NCBI GenBank assembly: GCA_036346255.1
Contig: CM070620.1
Coordinates: 11,582,671-11,646,670, forward strand
DNA length: 64,000 bases
Origin: Ampelocalamus luodianensis
Lineage: Eukaryota > Streptophyta > Magnoliopsida > Poales > Poaceae
Direction of reading: 5' to 3'
Part shown: positions 24,924 through 36,445 of the stretch, piece by piece
Numbering within the stretch: the first letter of the stretch is position 1
How the letters are laid out: the number at the start of each line of letters is the position of its first letter
Program-made: the position numbers and the translations under genes
Notes under the pieces: generated by a model
Databases searched by the model: none
What the model saw: the letters and a program-made list of their open reading frames with translations, nothing else
What the model was told of the DNA's origin: nothing

Positions 24924-26301
24924 CTCCGTGCGATGATATCGCTACCCCCAGCTACTCAAGCATGAGCTCAAAAAGCAGTGTGCCTAAATGCAGCATCAAG
25001 GAATCATACAGCCAAGCCATTCGACGTTCTCTTCGTCGGTCTTTCTCGAGATGGCTCATGGCGATTCTGCGTCGACTATAGGGCCCTCAATGAGCACACC
25101 ATCAAGGACAAGTTTCCCATCCCCATTGTCAATGAGCTCTACGGTGCGCGCTTCTTCACCAAGCTGGACCTACGTTTGGGGTACCACCAAGTGCGCATGC
25201 ACCCCGCCGGACATTGAGAAAACAACGTTCCACACTCACGAGTGCTTATTCAAGTTCCTAGTGATGCCATTCGGCATCACCAACACCCCGGCAACATTTC
25301 AAGCACTGATGAACGATCTTCTGAGACCATTCCTCCAACACTTTGTGTTTTTTATGACATTTTGATTTACAGCTCTTCATGGTCTGAACACCTTCGCCAT
25401 TATGAGTAGTGTTACGTGTGCTACAGAAGAACGTGCTTTTCTCAAGAAGTCAAAGTGTCTATTTGGCAAGACATCTGTGGCATACTTAGGCTATGTCATC
25501 TCCACCGACGACGTCGCCATGGATCCTCAGAAGGTGCAAGCGGTCCTGGATTGACCACAACCACGGATCATCCAAGCCCTTCGTGGCTTCCTTGGCTTAG
25601 CTGGCTACTACCGCAAATTCATCAAGGGGTTCAGAACAGTGGCTGTGCCCTTCACGCAGCTGCTCAAGAAGGAGGCGTTCTCTTGGTCACCGGCCACAAC
25701 AGCAGCATTCAAGACCCTACAGGCGGCCGTGGTTGAGGCGCCTCTCCTCTAGCCGCCCGACTGCACCGTCGACTTCATTGTGGAGTGCGACATGTCCGGC
25801 TTAGGCTTTGGTGTCGTCCTGCACCAGGGAGTGGGTGCCATCATCATCTTCAGCCCATGATAGCACCACGCCATGCAAATTGGCAGTTGATGAGCACGAA
25901 CTGATTGGCTTGGTGCAAGCTAATAGCCATTGGCGCCCGTATATATGGGGGCGCCCATTCGTGGTACGTACTAACCATTACAATCTCATGTTTTTACTTG
26001 ACCAGTGAATCTCCACGATCCCTCAGCACCATTAGGTCAGTAAGCTCCTTGACTACAACTTTCGCGTGGAATTCAAGCCCAGTCGCCTCAACGTAGTCGT
26101 CAACGCCTTGTCAAGAAGGGACGCCGAGGCTGGCTGGTCCGACGGTTAGCTTTCGGCCATCTCGGGACCCCTGTTTGGCCTCTTCGAGGCCATCTGCAAG
26201 GAAGCCGATAGTGATACCGAGCTCGGCCGCCTTCGTATTTAGGTGCTGGCCGACAATCTTGGCTTGCCATGGAGCATCGTCGATGGCCTGGTCTAGTACC
26301 A
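24924..26301 (+). pseudogene. Reina-like reverse transcriptase and RNase H
   Basis: The RT begins with YPQLLKHELKKQC and GIIQPSHSTFSS, followed by DGSWRFCVDYRALNEHTIKD and ARFFTKLDLRLGYHQVRM. MPFGITNTPATFQALMNDLL precedes a damaged catalytic box near 25345-25370, which now reads FYDILIYS with one aspartate codon missing. RNase H is visible at about 25770-26000 (VECDMSGLGFGVVLHQG; RPYIWGRPFVVRTNHYNL). At least three frameshifts and several stops occur. The frame is cut at 26301 by the solo LTR 26302-29507. Confidence 0.88.
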
Positions 26302-29300
26302 TGTCGGGACCCAAAATTACGATTTTGGAACCCTCTGTGTATACTGCACTAGTCCAGGATCACGCTAGGGCACACAGGGTCAACATAGGTAAATATCGAT
26401 CCACACAAACGATAAATAAAGTAAACGATTAGTTTGAATAACAAATAAGGGTTTTGACCTTATGGTCGAGTTTACACTTATTAAGCCACGCAGGGCTAAC
26501 AGTAAATAAAGCAGTAGCGGAACGGAAATAACTCCAGCGTAGATCCCACCAATTCACCACAGGCAACCAACTGGGATCCAGACCTTAACGATCAGCAACC
26601 TTCGACGAATTCCTCCTCGAAAGCAGGTGTAGACTCCTCCTCTTCTGTAGGTTTGGGCGCAAGTTTTACAACAAGTGTGAGTACACAACCGTACTCGCAA
26701 ATCATACCACAGAATGCAATTTATAGATGCAGGTTTATTCCAAAGGAAATGACTTCTGTGGTTATTTTGCAGAAATGCAACATTTGCAATTGAATACAAA
26801 TAATAGATTGAAAGCATAATTCAAAACAAATAGACAATATTAATTTAGCAGTTGTTTCACAAAGACACATAGTCCAATCAAATTCTTTCACACAGCCATA
26901 TGACTTAAATCACACAGTTGTCCCTTCCCAACATTTTATGAAAACTACCCCTCGTGTGAAATCCCCAAGCATGTCCATGACCGCGAACGCGGCTATTCGA
27001 ATAGATTGATTTAACACTCTGCAGAGGTTGTACACTTTACCCACAAGATACAACTAGTGTAGCAAGCACTAATCATAACAAAACGGTTCAGAAACTTCAT
27101 CTCAACATTGACACTCCCGATGTGCTTACAAACCGCTATGCCAACCCAAACGAAGCGCTTTGGCATAACACACACCGCCGACGTGGAAGCGACGAATCGC
27201 CCCGCGATGCAACCACTAAGTAGTCACACCTCCACCTGTCACACACACCTAACCTATCCACCGCACATCAATGTCGAATCCATAACTTACTAAGTTAGGC
27301 CGTCCCATACCGTGCATGTGGTCGCATGAGAAGGCTCGGTTCAATAGCGCACAAAGTTAAGTCCTTAATTGACCAATGCAAGACTTCCATGTTCTAACTA
27401 AGTCACAAAGATTATCAATCCCATCACAAAGTCCACCATATCACACGCTTCCACCACTTGCCTCACCTAAATCCTTTACCACCAGCTTGGTTTTAGTGCA
27501 ACACATGTCATCACGAAGTAATAACACATAGCACACAGTTTTACACAAAGTTCCATAGTCACTTAGTCACATTTAATAATTGCAACTTTCATGAAATGTG
27601 AGACTCGTAGCATGGCTAAGCAATTGTACTCGCATCTAACCAACCCACGTTGGTGCTACAATATTACCAACTAATAAACCAATCTAGGGTGACAAGGAAA
27701 TGTGACGTACAAGGCCAAGGTGTGATAACAAATTTGGATAATAACTATACCCAAAGCATTTAAATAAATGATTAAAATAGCATGCAGTACTTTGAAGTAA
27801 AGTAATTTGAAAACTGGGTTCAAGATGATCAAAAGTATGACTTGCCTTGGAAAAGGTCTATGTACTGGTCTTGATCTTGGGGTGCTCCTTCTTCCACAAA
27901 ATTTCCCAACGAATCGACGTCTACTCGCAAACGAGACACAACAAACAAAATAAATAAATAACAGAGGCCAAACAAGCTCCAAAAATTAAATAAAAATCCC
28001 ATATAAATAGAGCTTGAATTTAGATAAATTTAGAAATTTGAATGGGCTCAATCGGAGTTAGGATGCAAAAGTTATGAGCTCTGGAAGTTTTAAATCTAAA
28101 AGAAACCCTAATTTGGATTTTCTGGATTTTCCTAATTATTTCTCTAAAGAAAAATCGGATTATTGCGCAATGCTGACGTCAGCGAAGAACTTCAGGAATT
28201 AAAAGAAATAAAAAGAATATACTGACATGTGGGACCCATATGTCAGTGAGATGGCTCACGGTGGACTAGGTCTACCGAGCCAATGGATCTGAAGTCCGGT
28301 GGATCGTGCACGCGGCGCACGCTGCGTCTGCCGACACGGCGCCACGCATGCGACACGCCGGCAACAGTGAGGTGGCGCCCACGCCGGACCCGACGGCGAG
28401 GCGCGCATCGACCTATGGTCGCCGCAAACGGCGGCTCGCTCGGCGCGAACGGCACCGGAGGTAGAGAAGACTAGGCGATCTCGATGGGATGCTCACGCGC
28501 GCCCGGACCACCGTATGCGCGGCGGCGAAGTCGGGCGAGGCGGGGTTCGGGCTCGACGGCGACGGCGTTGGGAGGGTCCTCCGGTGAAGATGAAGGCGGT
28601 GCTGGGATGCGGGCGACACGACGATCCCGATGATGGCTTCCAGGAGCGACGAGGACAACTGGAACGGCGGCGGTGGCGATGGAGTTCTTCGGCCGGAGCT
28701 GAAGACGACGACGGCGGCTAGGGCTCCAGGCGACGAACCGAGGGCGACGGCTAGGGTTGCGAAGGCGGCGCGTCACGGGGTGCAGGGCACGAGGGTCCTC
28801 GGGGCCTTAAATAGCCCCGGGAGGCGAAAGAAAGAGGAGTCCGAGTCGGGGATGATGAACAGTAACCCAAGGTGGGTCCCGCACATAAACGACGGCGCTC
28901 GGATGCGGCGGCGGCGGCGCACGCGGCCGCAAACAAACTCGGATCGACTGCTCATCCTAGATCGCACGATCCAAAATCGATGGAACATCCGGACAGCCGA
29001 ATCGATCGTGCGCATCCAACCGCCCATCCTCGATCGAACGGTGGAGAACGAGCGGGCGTCGCGGAAAAGAAAGAGAAGAGGCGAGAGGTCGCCATGCGGG
29101 CCCGCATGTCACCGGAGGTGGCGCGCATGGACTGGCCGCACTGAGTCGGGCTAGCGCGGGAAAATGGGCGGGTTTAGGAATAGAAATGGGTTTAGGCCCA
29201 AGGAATTATCTCGAGATTAATAATAGCTTTTCCATTTTAGAAAATACCAGAAATTCAAATAAGCAATAGAAAATAGCAAATGAACTCAGAAAAATTCTAG

Positions 29301-29507
29301 AAAATTCTAGAAAATATATCTGAGCACATAGAACCCAAATAAAATAGTTTTGGCTAATGTTCATGTTGGGATTATTCACATTAAATATTTTTTTTTGGAA
29401 AGTCCAATATTAAGCTTTTGAATTTAAATTCAAATAAATCCAAATGGTGAATTTTCTCCCTACTAACTATTAAAAAAAAATTAAGCTCAGAAAATTGGGA
29501 TGTTACA
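26302..29507 (-). mobile_element. Solo gypsy LTR, 3206 bp
   Basis: On the minus strand this LTR starts TGTAACATCCCAATTTT and ends TTTTGGGTCCCGACA. It is bounded by a perfect duplication TACCA (26297-26301 and 29508-29512). The block GGCTATTCGAATAGATTG near 26990 is shared with the LTRs at 1-5153 and 5154-9250. The GC-rich segment 28240-29160 holds many overlapping frames of low complexity with no domain, which I do not call as genes. The LTR lies in the spacer between RNase H and integrase of the Reina element. Confidence 0.92.
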
Positions 29508-30809
29508 TACCAGGGCCGGGTGTTCTTGCCAGCCTCCTCACCGGCGTTGGCATTGGCCCTGGAGGCGGCGCACTCCATTGGCCACGAAGGCGTCTGTCTA
29601 GAAAATGCTCCATTGCTTACAGGCGGACTTCCACACGCCCAACGTCCGCTCGGCAGTTGTGGACTTTGTTCGTGCTTGTGCAAGTTGCCAATTCAACAAG
29701 TCCGAGCATCTTCATCTAGCCTACCTGCTCCAGCCGCTACTAGTCCCTTCACGCATTTGGGATGATATCTCCATGGGTTTTATAGAGGGGCTGTCGTGTG
29801 TGAATGGGAAATCGGTCATCCTCACAATTGTGGACTAGTTCTCCAAATACGCCCACTTCATTCCATTGGTGCATCCATACACGGCGAGTTCGGTTGACAC
29901 AGTCTTCTTTGAATCAGTGGTCCAACTGCACGATTCCCTTGCTCTATTGTGAGCAACCGGGATCCTATTTTCACAAGCAATTTTTGGACGGATCTCTTCA
30001 ACCTCACCGACGTACAACTCCATCTCAACTCGGCTTTTCACCTGCAGTCTGACGGGCAAACAGAGGTGGTCAACAAGATTGTGACCATATACCTTCGTTG
30101 TTTTTCCAGTGACCGACCACGGCAATGGTTGCACTGGCTACCATGGGCGGAGTATTGCTATAATACTTCATTTCCGTCATCACTCTGTGACATGCCCTTC
30201 AAGGTGGTCTACAATCGGGAGCCACCAACCATGCACCATTACACAGAGAACAACGCTCGGCTGGCTGCCGTTGATAGCATGCTATGCGACCGCGACAATT
30301 TCCTGGTCGAGGTGAAGGAATGACTCCTGTAGGCACAACAACACTACAAACGCCACAACGACCAGCATCATCGTGAGTTGTCCTTCGAGCCTAGGCAGTG
30401 GATTTGGTTGCGTCTTCATCACCGTCAGGCCATCTCTCTCGTCGTCCGCGCCCACAAGAAGCTGGCGCCACGATTTTATGGCCCATACAAGGTGCTGGCC
30501 CGGGTCAGCACGATGGCTTACCACTTAGAGCTACTGCCTCGTGCTCGTATTCATGATGTATTCCACATCAGCATGTTCAAAACATTCCACAGCATGTCGC
30601 CCGTTGCTCCTCCTGCATTACCCGCGCTCCAGGATGGACGTGTTTCCCTCGTGCCTCGGTGCGTGGTGCGTGCCCGTGTAGCCCGCAATAACCGGGAGGT
30701 CTTGGTCCAATGGGAGGCCTTGCCCGAAGCCAACACATCATGGGAGCCATTGGATGACTTCAAGCGTCGCTACCCCTCCTTTCAGCCCGAGGACGAGCTG
30801 TTTGTCTAG
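29508..30809 (+). pseudogene. Reina-like integrase and chromodomain
   Basis: The integrase zinc-binding part begins AHSIGHEG, with CASCQFNKSEH near 29680. The core reads WDDISMGFIEGL near 29760, then SNRDPIFTSNFW near 29950, and SAFHLQSDGQTEVVN near 30030. A stop interrupts it near 29838 (after LTIVD). The C-terminal part has FYGPYKVLARV and HDVFHISMFK. It ends in a chromodomain with VQWEALPEANTSWEPLDDF and a stop at 30807-30809. The last 140 codons are open, so this is the best-kept part of the element. Confidence 0.9.
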
Positions 30810-30820
30810 GGAGGGAAAGA

Positions 30821-31179
30821 TGTAATGGTCGGCATAACATACCAGAGGTGCCAATCATGCCAACTAGATATGGCACATTAATTACTTTCCATCTAAGATA
30901 AGATTGCTTAGTTATTTTGTTAGGCTAATTATCTCCAAGTTTGGTATGATTAGATGCTATTGTTAAGTGGGGCTCTCCTTATATAAGGGCTTCTATATGA
31001 ATGGAAGAGACAAGAAAAGTATTATCCCTAATTGCCTCCCTTCCACTTCTCTGCCTTCCTTCGTACACATGCTTCCTCCCCTCCCTACGCTATCCACACA
31101 ATGGCGCTAGGTCGATGAGGCCTGGGGCTAAAGACTTCCGTTACCCACAATTATCCCATACGGTCACTAGCCCGTGACA
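30821..31179 (+). repeat. 3' LTR of the Reina-like element
   Basis: This LTR of 359 bp starts TGTAATGGTCGGC and ends CTAGCCCGTGACA. It is preceded by the purine tract AGGGAGGGAAAGA and followed by the duplication TTGTG (31180-31184). It differs from the 5' LTR by a few percent substitutions and lacks the roughly 18-20 bp local duplication. Confidence 0.95.
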
Positions 31180-31184
31180 TTGTG

Positions 31185-31557
31185 GTTCCTCAAAAATATT
31201 CTGGTACTTATCCAAAAGCAGTTGTACTTCTTAAGGAGTAGGGTCAGGAGAGATTGTTAATATTTGGTGAGGTTTAGCAAAGATGACTGCACCTACTACT
31301 CCCTTCTACACCAGTTTGTTTAGTTTTGGTGATCCCACCATACACTATTCTCCAGGCCAAGTTTCATATCTGAATGTTACTATTCTATCATTTTTGCAAA
31401 CAAAGAATTTTCTTTTCTTCAAGTCCAACCGGACTATACTCATATATCCAGTCACTGCCCAATATTACATCATATCCTTTTAGGTTCAACAATCTCATAT
31501 CAGAAGTAAAAGAGGAGGGAATATCATATCCATCTTCATTAAGTCACTCTTAACTTC
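31185..31557 (-). pseudogene. Older gypsy pol fragment: protease
   Basis: The minus-strand frames read YDVILGSDWIYEYSPVGLD and LKKRKFFVCKN, the typical C-terminal part of a gypsy retropepsin. It is the upstream partner of the RT fragment at 18831-19603, since the protease-RT linker is exactly where the Reina-like element inserted (the TTGTG duplication joins them). On the far side it is cut by the T-run of the LINE tail at 31558. Confidence 0.75.
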
Positions 31558-32090
31558 TTTTTTTGAAACGAAGAGCAGGAGGTCTGCCATTTATATTAAT
31601 AAAGCATGAGAAAACAAAATAAAAGGGAATACAATGGATCACTGACGGAGAAAACCCCAAACAGGAGAGAACCCGCGACTAGATGCACCTCGCAGCACCC
31701 TAAATAACAATACCAGAGCTAGAGGCGAAAACCAACGAGCAAACGCCTCAACTCCGCCTGCTCTACCTTACACACACATCATGGCTAAAGGAAAGAGCAA
31801 ACCTCCCCGCCCAATGCACAGAGACTCCAAACTAGCTAGACTGGGCAGCGTAGAGGATCACCAAGGCACCAGCTTGAGAGAGAATAATAGAAGCAGGAGC
31901 AACGTGAATCCACACACTAACAGGACAACTGGCAAGGCGCTTCAAATGAATTAGGTGAGACAGTGGCTCCTCTCCTCGGCGATGACGGAGGACAACAGAA
32001 TACAGCACTCGCCAACTTTGACTCCTCGCCACGTCCTCCCATTGGCTCGTCCATGGTGTCCTGGATCAGCTGCTATAAACTTTAACTTAC
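31558..32090 (-). mobile_element. LINE (L1-type) 3' end, 5'-truncated
   Basis: On the minus strand the sequence ends TTATTAATATAAATGGCAG, then ACCTCCTGCTCTTCG, and then an A-run (T-run at 31558-31564 on the plus strand). This layout of a 3' UTR closing with a variant of ATGGCAGAGCTCCTGCC before poly(A) is usual for grass LINEs. No reverse-transcriptase coding sequence remains. The upper boundary is not defined. The LINE landed in, or next to, the older gypsy protease fragment. Confidence 0.6.
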
Positions 32091-32814
32091 AACCTCTCGA
32101 TGCTTCTAATTGAACTGGTATCCAGGAATCTCGACCCATTGATGGCTACTGAATTCTCGGGGATTCTTAGCTCAGGTTCTGACAGGGTAGCACCGAGAAG
32201 GGGAGGGAATGGCCTGGGGAGGCGATGGCGATGAGGGGACGCAGCAGCGCCGGGGAATGGAGGGGAGATGGCTGCGACGCCGGAGAAGAGGGAGGCAAGG
32301 GTCGTATAAGCCCATCCCTGTCCACGGCACGGTCGGATCCAGCCGTCCCTAGACATGGCGTTACGACACACGGGAGGAGACGGCCGCGGAGGAGGACACG
32401 AGGTGGGGGAGGGAGAGGCGGCTTCACGGGGAAGGGGAAGGCGACCACGCAGAGAGGGGAGGTGGAGGCGGCGGCGCGGAGGAGGATGAGGAGGAGGAGA
32501 CGGTGACAGGACGACCGTAGAGAGGAGGGAAGGGCCCCGACGCAGCGATGGGTGTGGGAGGTGCGGTTGGGACAGCGGGGGAGAGACAGGGAGGAGGCTA
32601 CGGTGAGGAAGACGAGGCAAGGATGATCGGCGTGCGGAGCGGCTGCGGCGGCGCTGTGGGAGAGAGCAAGAGATTCGAAGGGAGAGACTGGGGGTGGCAT
32701 CTCGATGGGGTTACGGCTTCTGGTGTGCTGAGGAGCGATCTGGGCCGTTCGGCCCGCAACCATCTCTAGGAGGGGCAAACAGTAGCCAAACTCAACGAGG
32801 AGGCATGAAGCTGT
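32091..32814 (-). other. GC-rich low-complexity block, origin unknown
   Basis: Between the LINE tail and the SINE candidate lies a GC-rich block with overlapping long frames on both strands. One minus frame (32620-32087) ends in LSEPELRIPENSVAINGSRF but is otherwise proline- and serine-rich low complexity. I recognise no domain. It could be LINE 5' sequence, a captured exon or a degraded promoter and first exon. I do not call a gene. Confidence 0.35.
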
Positions 32815-33049
32815 GAATTCTCTGAGGACTGAGCTTTGCTCAGTTGGCTGCTTCGCCCGGCATGTGAGCAGTCCCTTTGGGCTCGATCTCAGGTAGCCTC
32901 ATCTGACCATTTTCGGTGGTTAGGAATAGTACACATACACGTGGGTGCGTTCAGTGGTCAAAGCACGTGTCTACGCTCCGTGAGGTCTTAGCCCCCGCTC
33001 TAGATTAGATGTATGTTTAGAACGCACCCACGTGTGTGTGGGTGTGTGT
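32815..33049 (+). mobile_element. tRNA-derived SINE candidate
   Basis: An RNA polymerase III box-A-like segment TTGCTCAGTTGGCTG (about 32834) is followed about 40 bp later by a box-B-like GGGCTCGATCTC (about 32879). A unique body follows with CGGTGGTTAGG and GGTGCGTTCAGTGG, and the element ends in a GT-rich tail (33031-33054). The size and layout fit a grass tRNA-type SINE. A target duplication could not be assigned because the GT tail is directly abutted by an LTR. Confidence 0.5.
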
Positions 33050-33054
33050 GTGTG

Positions 33055-35501
33055 TGTAACACCCCATTTTTCTGAGCTTTTAAAAAATTTCAAAATAAAT
33101 ATAACCATTTGGTTTTGTTAAAGTTCTAAAGCTTAACTTGAGATTTTAGAAATTAAAAATAATTTAAATGTCTAAATCTAACTTCAACTAATTCAAAATT
33201 TTGGTTTGGAGTTTGCTGGTATTTAAAACCCCCTTTCTCTGTTCATTTTGTTCTCCTCTCAGCCCAACCTCCTCCTCAGGACCTCTCCTGAGGACCTCTC
33301 CTCAAGACCTCCTCCTTAGGACCTCCTCCTATGACCACCCTTTTGGTCACGATCACCCTTTTTGGTAACGACCACCCTTCAGTCACGACCACCCCCTTGG
33401 TCACGACCACTCTTTCGGTTTCGACCAGCTTCTCTATTTTGACAAGCCCCGCCCTGGTCATCTTCCACCTCCACCCGCGTCAGTGTTGTGCGCACGTGCC
33501 GCTCGGGTCAGTGTCGTGCGCGCGTTTTGCTCCGACTCACCTGCCCCCGTCGTGCGCATTAAATGCGTCTGTCACCATCGCTCTGCACCATGCCTTTGCT
33601 CCGTCCCGCCACCTCGGCTCACCTGCTCCCACCCCGTCGCTCTGTGCTAGCCAGAGCTCCGCTCGTGCACCCCTGCCATGTCGCCGCAAATCACGCTGCT
33701 CCATCATGTTGCCCCGTCCCCCCTTGGCTATAAATAACGCACCAGGGAGCCCTTTTGCCTTTTTTTACTCCTTTTGTTTTTCCTCAACTTTCCCCTCTTT
33801 CTCGCCTTCGTTCCGCAGCATTCCGCCATTGAACCTCGTCGCCCGAAGCTCAATTCTTCCTCGTGTCTGGCACCGACGTTTGCCGCTCGCCGTCCTTCCC
33901 CAGCCTCCTCCTCTGGCCTCTCTCTCCGTCCTGGTGAGTTTCTCTGTGCCATGTTACCGTTCTTGTATTCTTCCTTTGACCATATTGAGTAGTCGTATCC
34001 TTCTTTAGACCTGTTAGTCGAAGCCTTCTTTCAACCTCCTTCTGACCCTACGAACCTCTTTTGACCAGGTCATTCGACCTCCTTCCGACCCATCGAACCT
34101 TCTTCCGACCTTGTAATTCTCAAACTTTCGAGAGCTCATTCTCCTTTGCTCGAGCTCCGATTCGAGCGATTCAAATTCCTAAATTCATCTTAATTCAAGA
34201 TCTAGCTTTCTACTCTAAAGTTGTTTGAGTTGGTTTTCATTTGGACCTTATTTGGGCTTTATTTGAACTTGCTTTGTTCTCACGTGTAGATTTCGACTAC
34301 TCTGGGGAACCCGAGTACTGCGAAGAAGTAGATCCTCAAGCATTCGAGCAAGGCAAGTTATACTTTTGATCATGTTGAATCCCAATACTTTAAATTATCT
34401 AAATTCCGTTTTAAACTAGTACTGTATGCATATTTAAATTCAAGTAATTTAAATCCCTATTTTAAATTATAGTTATTCCTAACTCCTTTGTACACCCGAA
34501 CTTGAACGTTGTTTGGACCGCCCTTGATATCCTAGTAAAAGCTAGTTGGTACATTAGTATGAACTAGAATATGTTGCAAAACTCTATGCTTAGTCGAAGC
34601 TTAGCTCAAAAATCTTTAATTTAGAAAAGTTGGCCAAAAGTTCAACTATGATTTAAAACGTTGTTATGGTATGGTCTATACCATAGGGATTTATGAAATG
34701 TTTTGATGTGGTAAATAAAATGAAAATCTGGTTTGGACTTAGGCGAAATGGATGTTTGGTTGGGCGCATGTTCATGCACGGGATCGATTCATTTCTATGA
34801 TCGAAGCCTAGGGTTCTTTTGGAAAGTCGCCCAAGTCAGTTAAGGACCGGTATTCGAGCATTTCTTTGCTACGCCCTATCGTACTACCACATGTCCTGAA
34901 TGGACAGGACCTGGCTAACTAATTTGTAATGTTTCACCGTGGTCGTTCCATCTAGTTGCGTGGGTGTGATAGAAGGATATCCTTCACCACCTGTTGATGA
35001 ATGTTATTTGACTATAAAGCTTGAGATTTAGAAAATGAATTTTAAGTTATGGAATAGATTGCCTTGGAACTTAGTACAAGTATTTGGAAATAAATATGGC
35101 TTTATGCAGATCAACTCTATAAGCCTTCCATTGAGATATACATGCATGCATTATAATCTGCTACTTGTTGGGTGTAACTTGCGAGCACGGAAGTTGTGCT
35201 CATCTTGCTTAATGTATGTTGAGTAGGAGAGGAGTTCTACGAAGAGAATGAGATCCAGGACGACTAGGTTGTGCTTCCGGACGATTACTTGTGGCGAATC
35301 GTGTGGTCCACTAGCTGCTTTTGTTTCCGCTGTAATTTGCTCTTGGCTTTATACCCCTTTTGTAATCAACTCTAATTATTTCAATGAATGCATGGTGTGA
35401 TTACGTTATCCACTCTTGTTGACCATGAACATTAGCTACTGATCATGGAACTAGTGTGGAATACACGGAGGACCCGGGATCCTTCGCTCCCGGGCCCGAC
35501 A
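33055..35501 (+). mobile_element. Solo gypsy LTR, 2447 bp
   Basis: This LTR starts TGTAACACCCCATTTTT and ends CTCCCGGGCCCGACA. The flanking 5-mers are GTGTG (33050-33054) and ATGTG (35502-35506), a 4-of-5 match. The left copy lies in a GT repeat, which mutates readily. No internal region or partner LTR is visible. A pyrimidine-rich series of CGACCACCC-like and AGGACCTCC-like short repeats lies at 33255-33430. It is a different family from the long LTRs further left. Confidence 0.75.
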
Positions 35502-35559
35502 ATGTGTGCCTGAGTACGTCCCACGTGTACTCTAAAAAACCGTGAATTCTCCGGGATTT

Positions 35560-35782
35560 GATTTAGTCGGTATGTTGTGCTTGATTACTCTTGTTTTGCA
35601 AAGGTGTGATAGATTTTTGTGATTACCTCTCTGGGAGATATGTTCTAAAATCATACTACATTCCTGTAAGGTTTGCAAGAAGTAGGCAGTCTGACCTTCT
35701 TGCTTTAGTAAACAGAAGTTTTGAAGCATGTCGGCAAGCTGAATATCTTCACATGACAGAACTGTCGCCCATGGAGGCCTAG
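35560..35782 (+). other. Possible orphan terminal exon, function unknown
   Basis: A pyrimidine-rich stretch ending TTTTGCAAAG precedes an open frame that reads DFCDYLSGRYVLKSYYIPV, then RFARSRQSDLLALVNRSFEA and ends TELSPMEA at a stop at 35780-35782. The composition is protein-like rather than low complexity, but I do not recognise the family. If real, it is the last exon of a plus-strand gene whose upstream exons were displaced by the retrotransposons to the left, or a pseudogene fragment. It lies tail to tail with the PP2C gene, within about 660 bp of its stop. Confidence 0.3.
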
Positions 35783-35959
35783 AACAGCACTGGCTGAATG
35801 AATCTTCGGAGAAAACTGGTCCCGAGATAGTTTCGTTTGAGCCTCACTCAAGCTCATGTATACGCACACGCGATGTAGGAACTATCAAGACTCGAGGAAG
35901 ACAACCTTAAGCACAAAATGAGGGGCGAACTATCGTTTTCTTTGTCATGAACAATTCCC

Positions 35960-36445
35960 AGCGTATTACAGGCTCATCCCTGACATGAACGAGAAAAATT
36001 GCATGTCCCCAAAGGTCTTCTTCCTTCTCCAAGGATGAAAGAAGCACCAAACTCTACAACAGCACAGCGAGGTGGAAAAAAATTTGTCACTGGTGAGTAT
36101 GTAACCGATTAACGCTGTGGATGGCAAAACAAAGCAATTTTTTACTCTGCTTTCCCGAGGGATTCCTCCCCGCCTGTCATTTCTCTGCAATTTTAGTCTA
36201 CCCAAAGTTAGCTCATGGGTACATTCATGGACCGTGTTTTGTGCTGAAGCTGGGATCTTGACCAGCGGTGATCTCCAATTGGAGAATTCGGCTTTGGCAA
36301 ATGTATGGAGCGCATCATCTGTCTGCAATGCTGAGGGTATTTCTCTCTTGATGAGCATATATGCAATTGCTCGGAGGCGCTGACCAGCTGAGATCACTTG
36401 TTGTATCACCATAAATATTGACACTGACACTGTTTCAGCTGAACA
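35960..36445 (-). other. Probable 3' UTR of the PP2C gene
   Basis: This is AT-moderate sequence directly downstream of the PP2C stop. A 154-codon open frame here (36430-35966) has no recognisable domain and overlaps the expected 3' UTR, so I treat it as fortuitous. The polyadenylation site was not located. Confidence 0.45.

Larger units (their letters stand above)
19604..31179 (+). mobile_element. Reina-like gypsy chromovirus carrying three nested solo LTRs
   Basis: Short LTRs (377 and 359 bp), a tRNA-Met primer site, gag-protease-RT-RNase H-integrase-chromodomain in that order, and a polypurine tract define a complete element. It is flanked by a perfect duplication TTGTG (19599-19603 and 31180-31184). 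Removing the three inserted solo LTRs and one copy of each duplication leaves about 5.1 kb, the usual size of Reina-clade chromoviruses. The C-terminal motif VQWEALPEANTSWEPLDDF is characteristic of that clade. The element inserted into an older minus-strand gypsy between its protease and RT. Nonsense codons and frameshifts make it inactive. Confidence 0.95.

Noticed and set aside
28243..29154. Open frames up to 174 codons rich in arginine and alanine
   Set aside because: Low-complexity GC-rich segment of a solo LTR; frames open on several phases at once.
35966..36430. 154-codon minus-strand open frame
   Set aside because: Lies immediately downstream of the PP2C stop on the same strand and has no domain; most likely 3' UTR.
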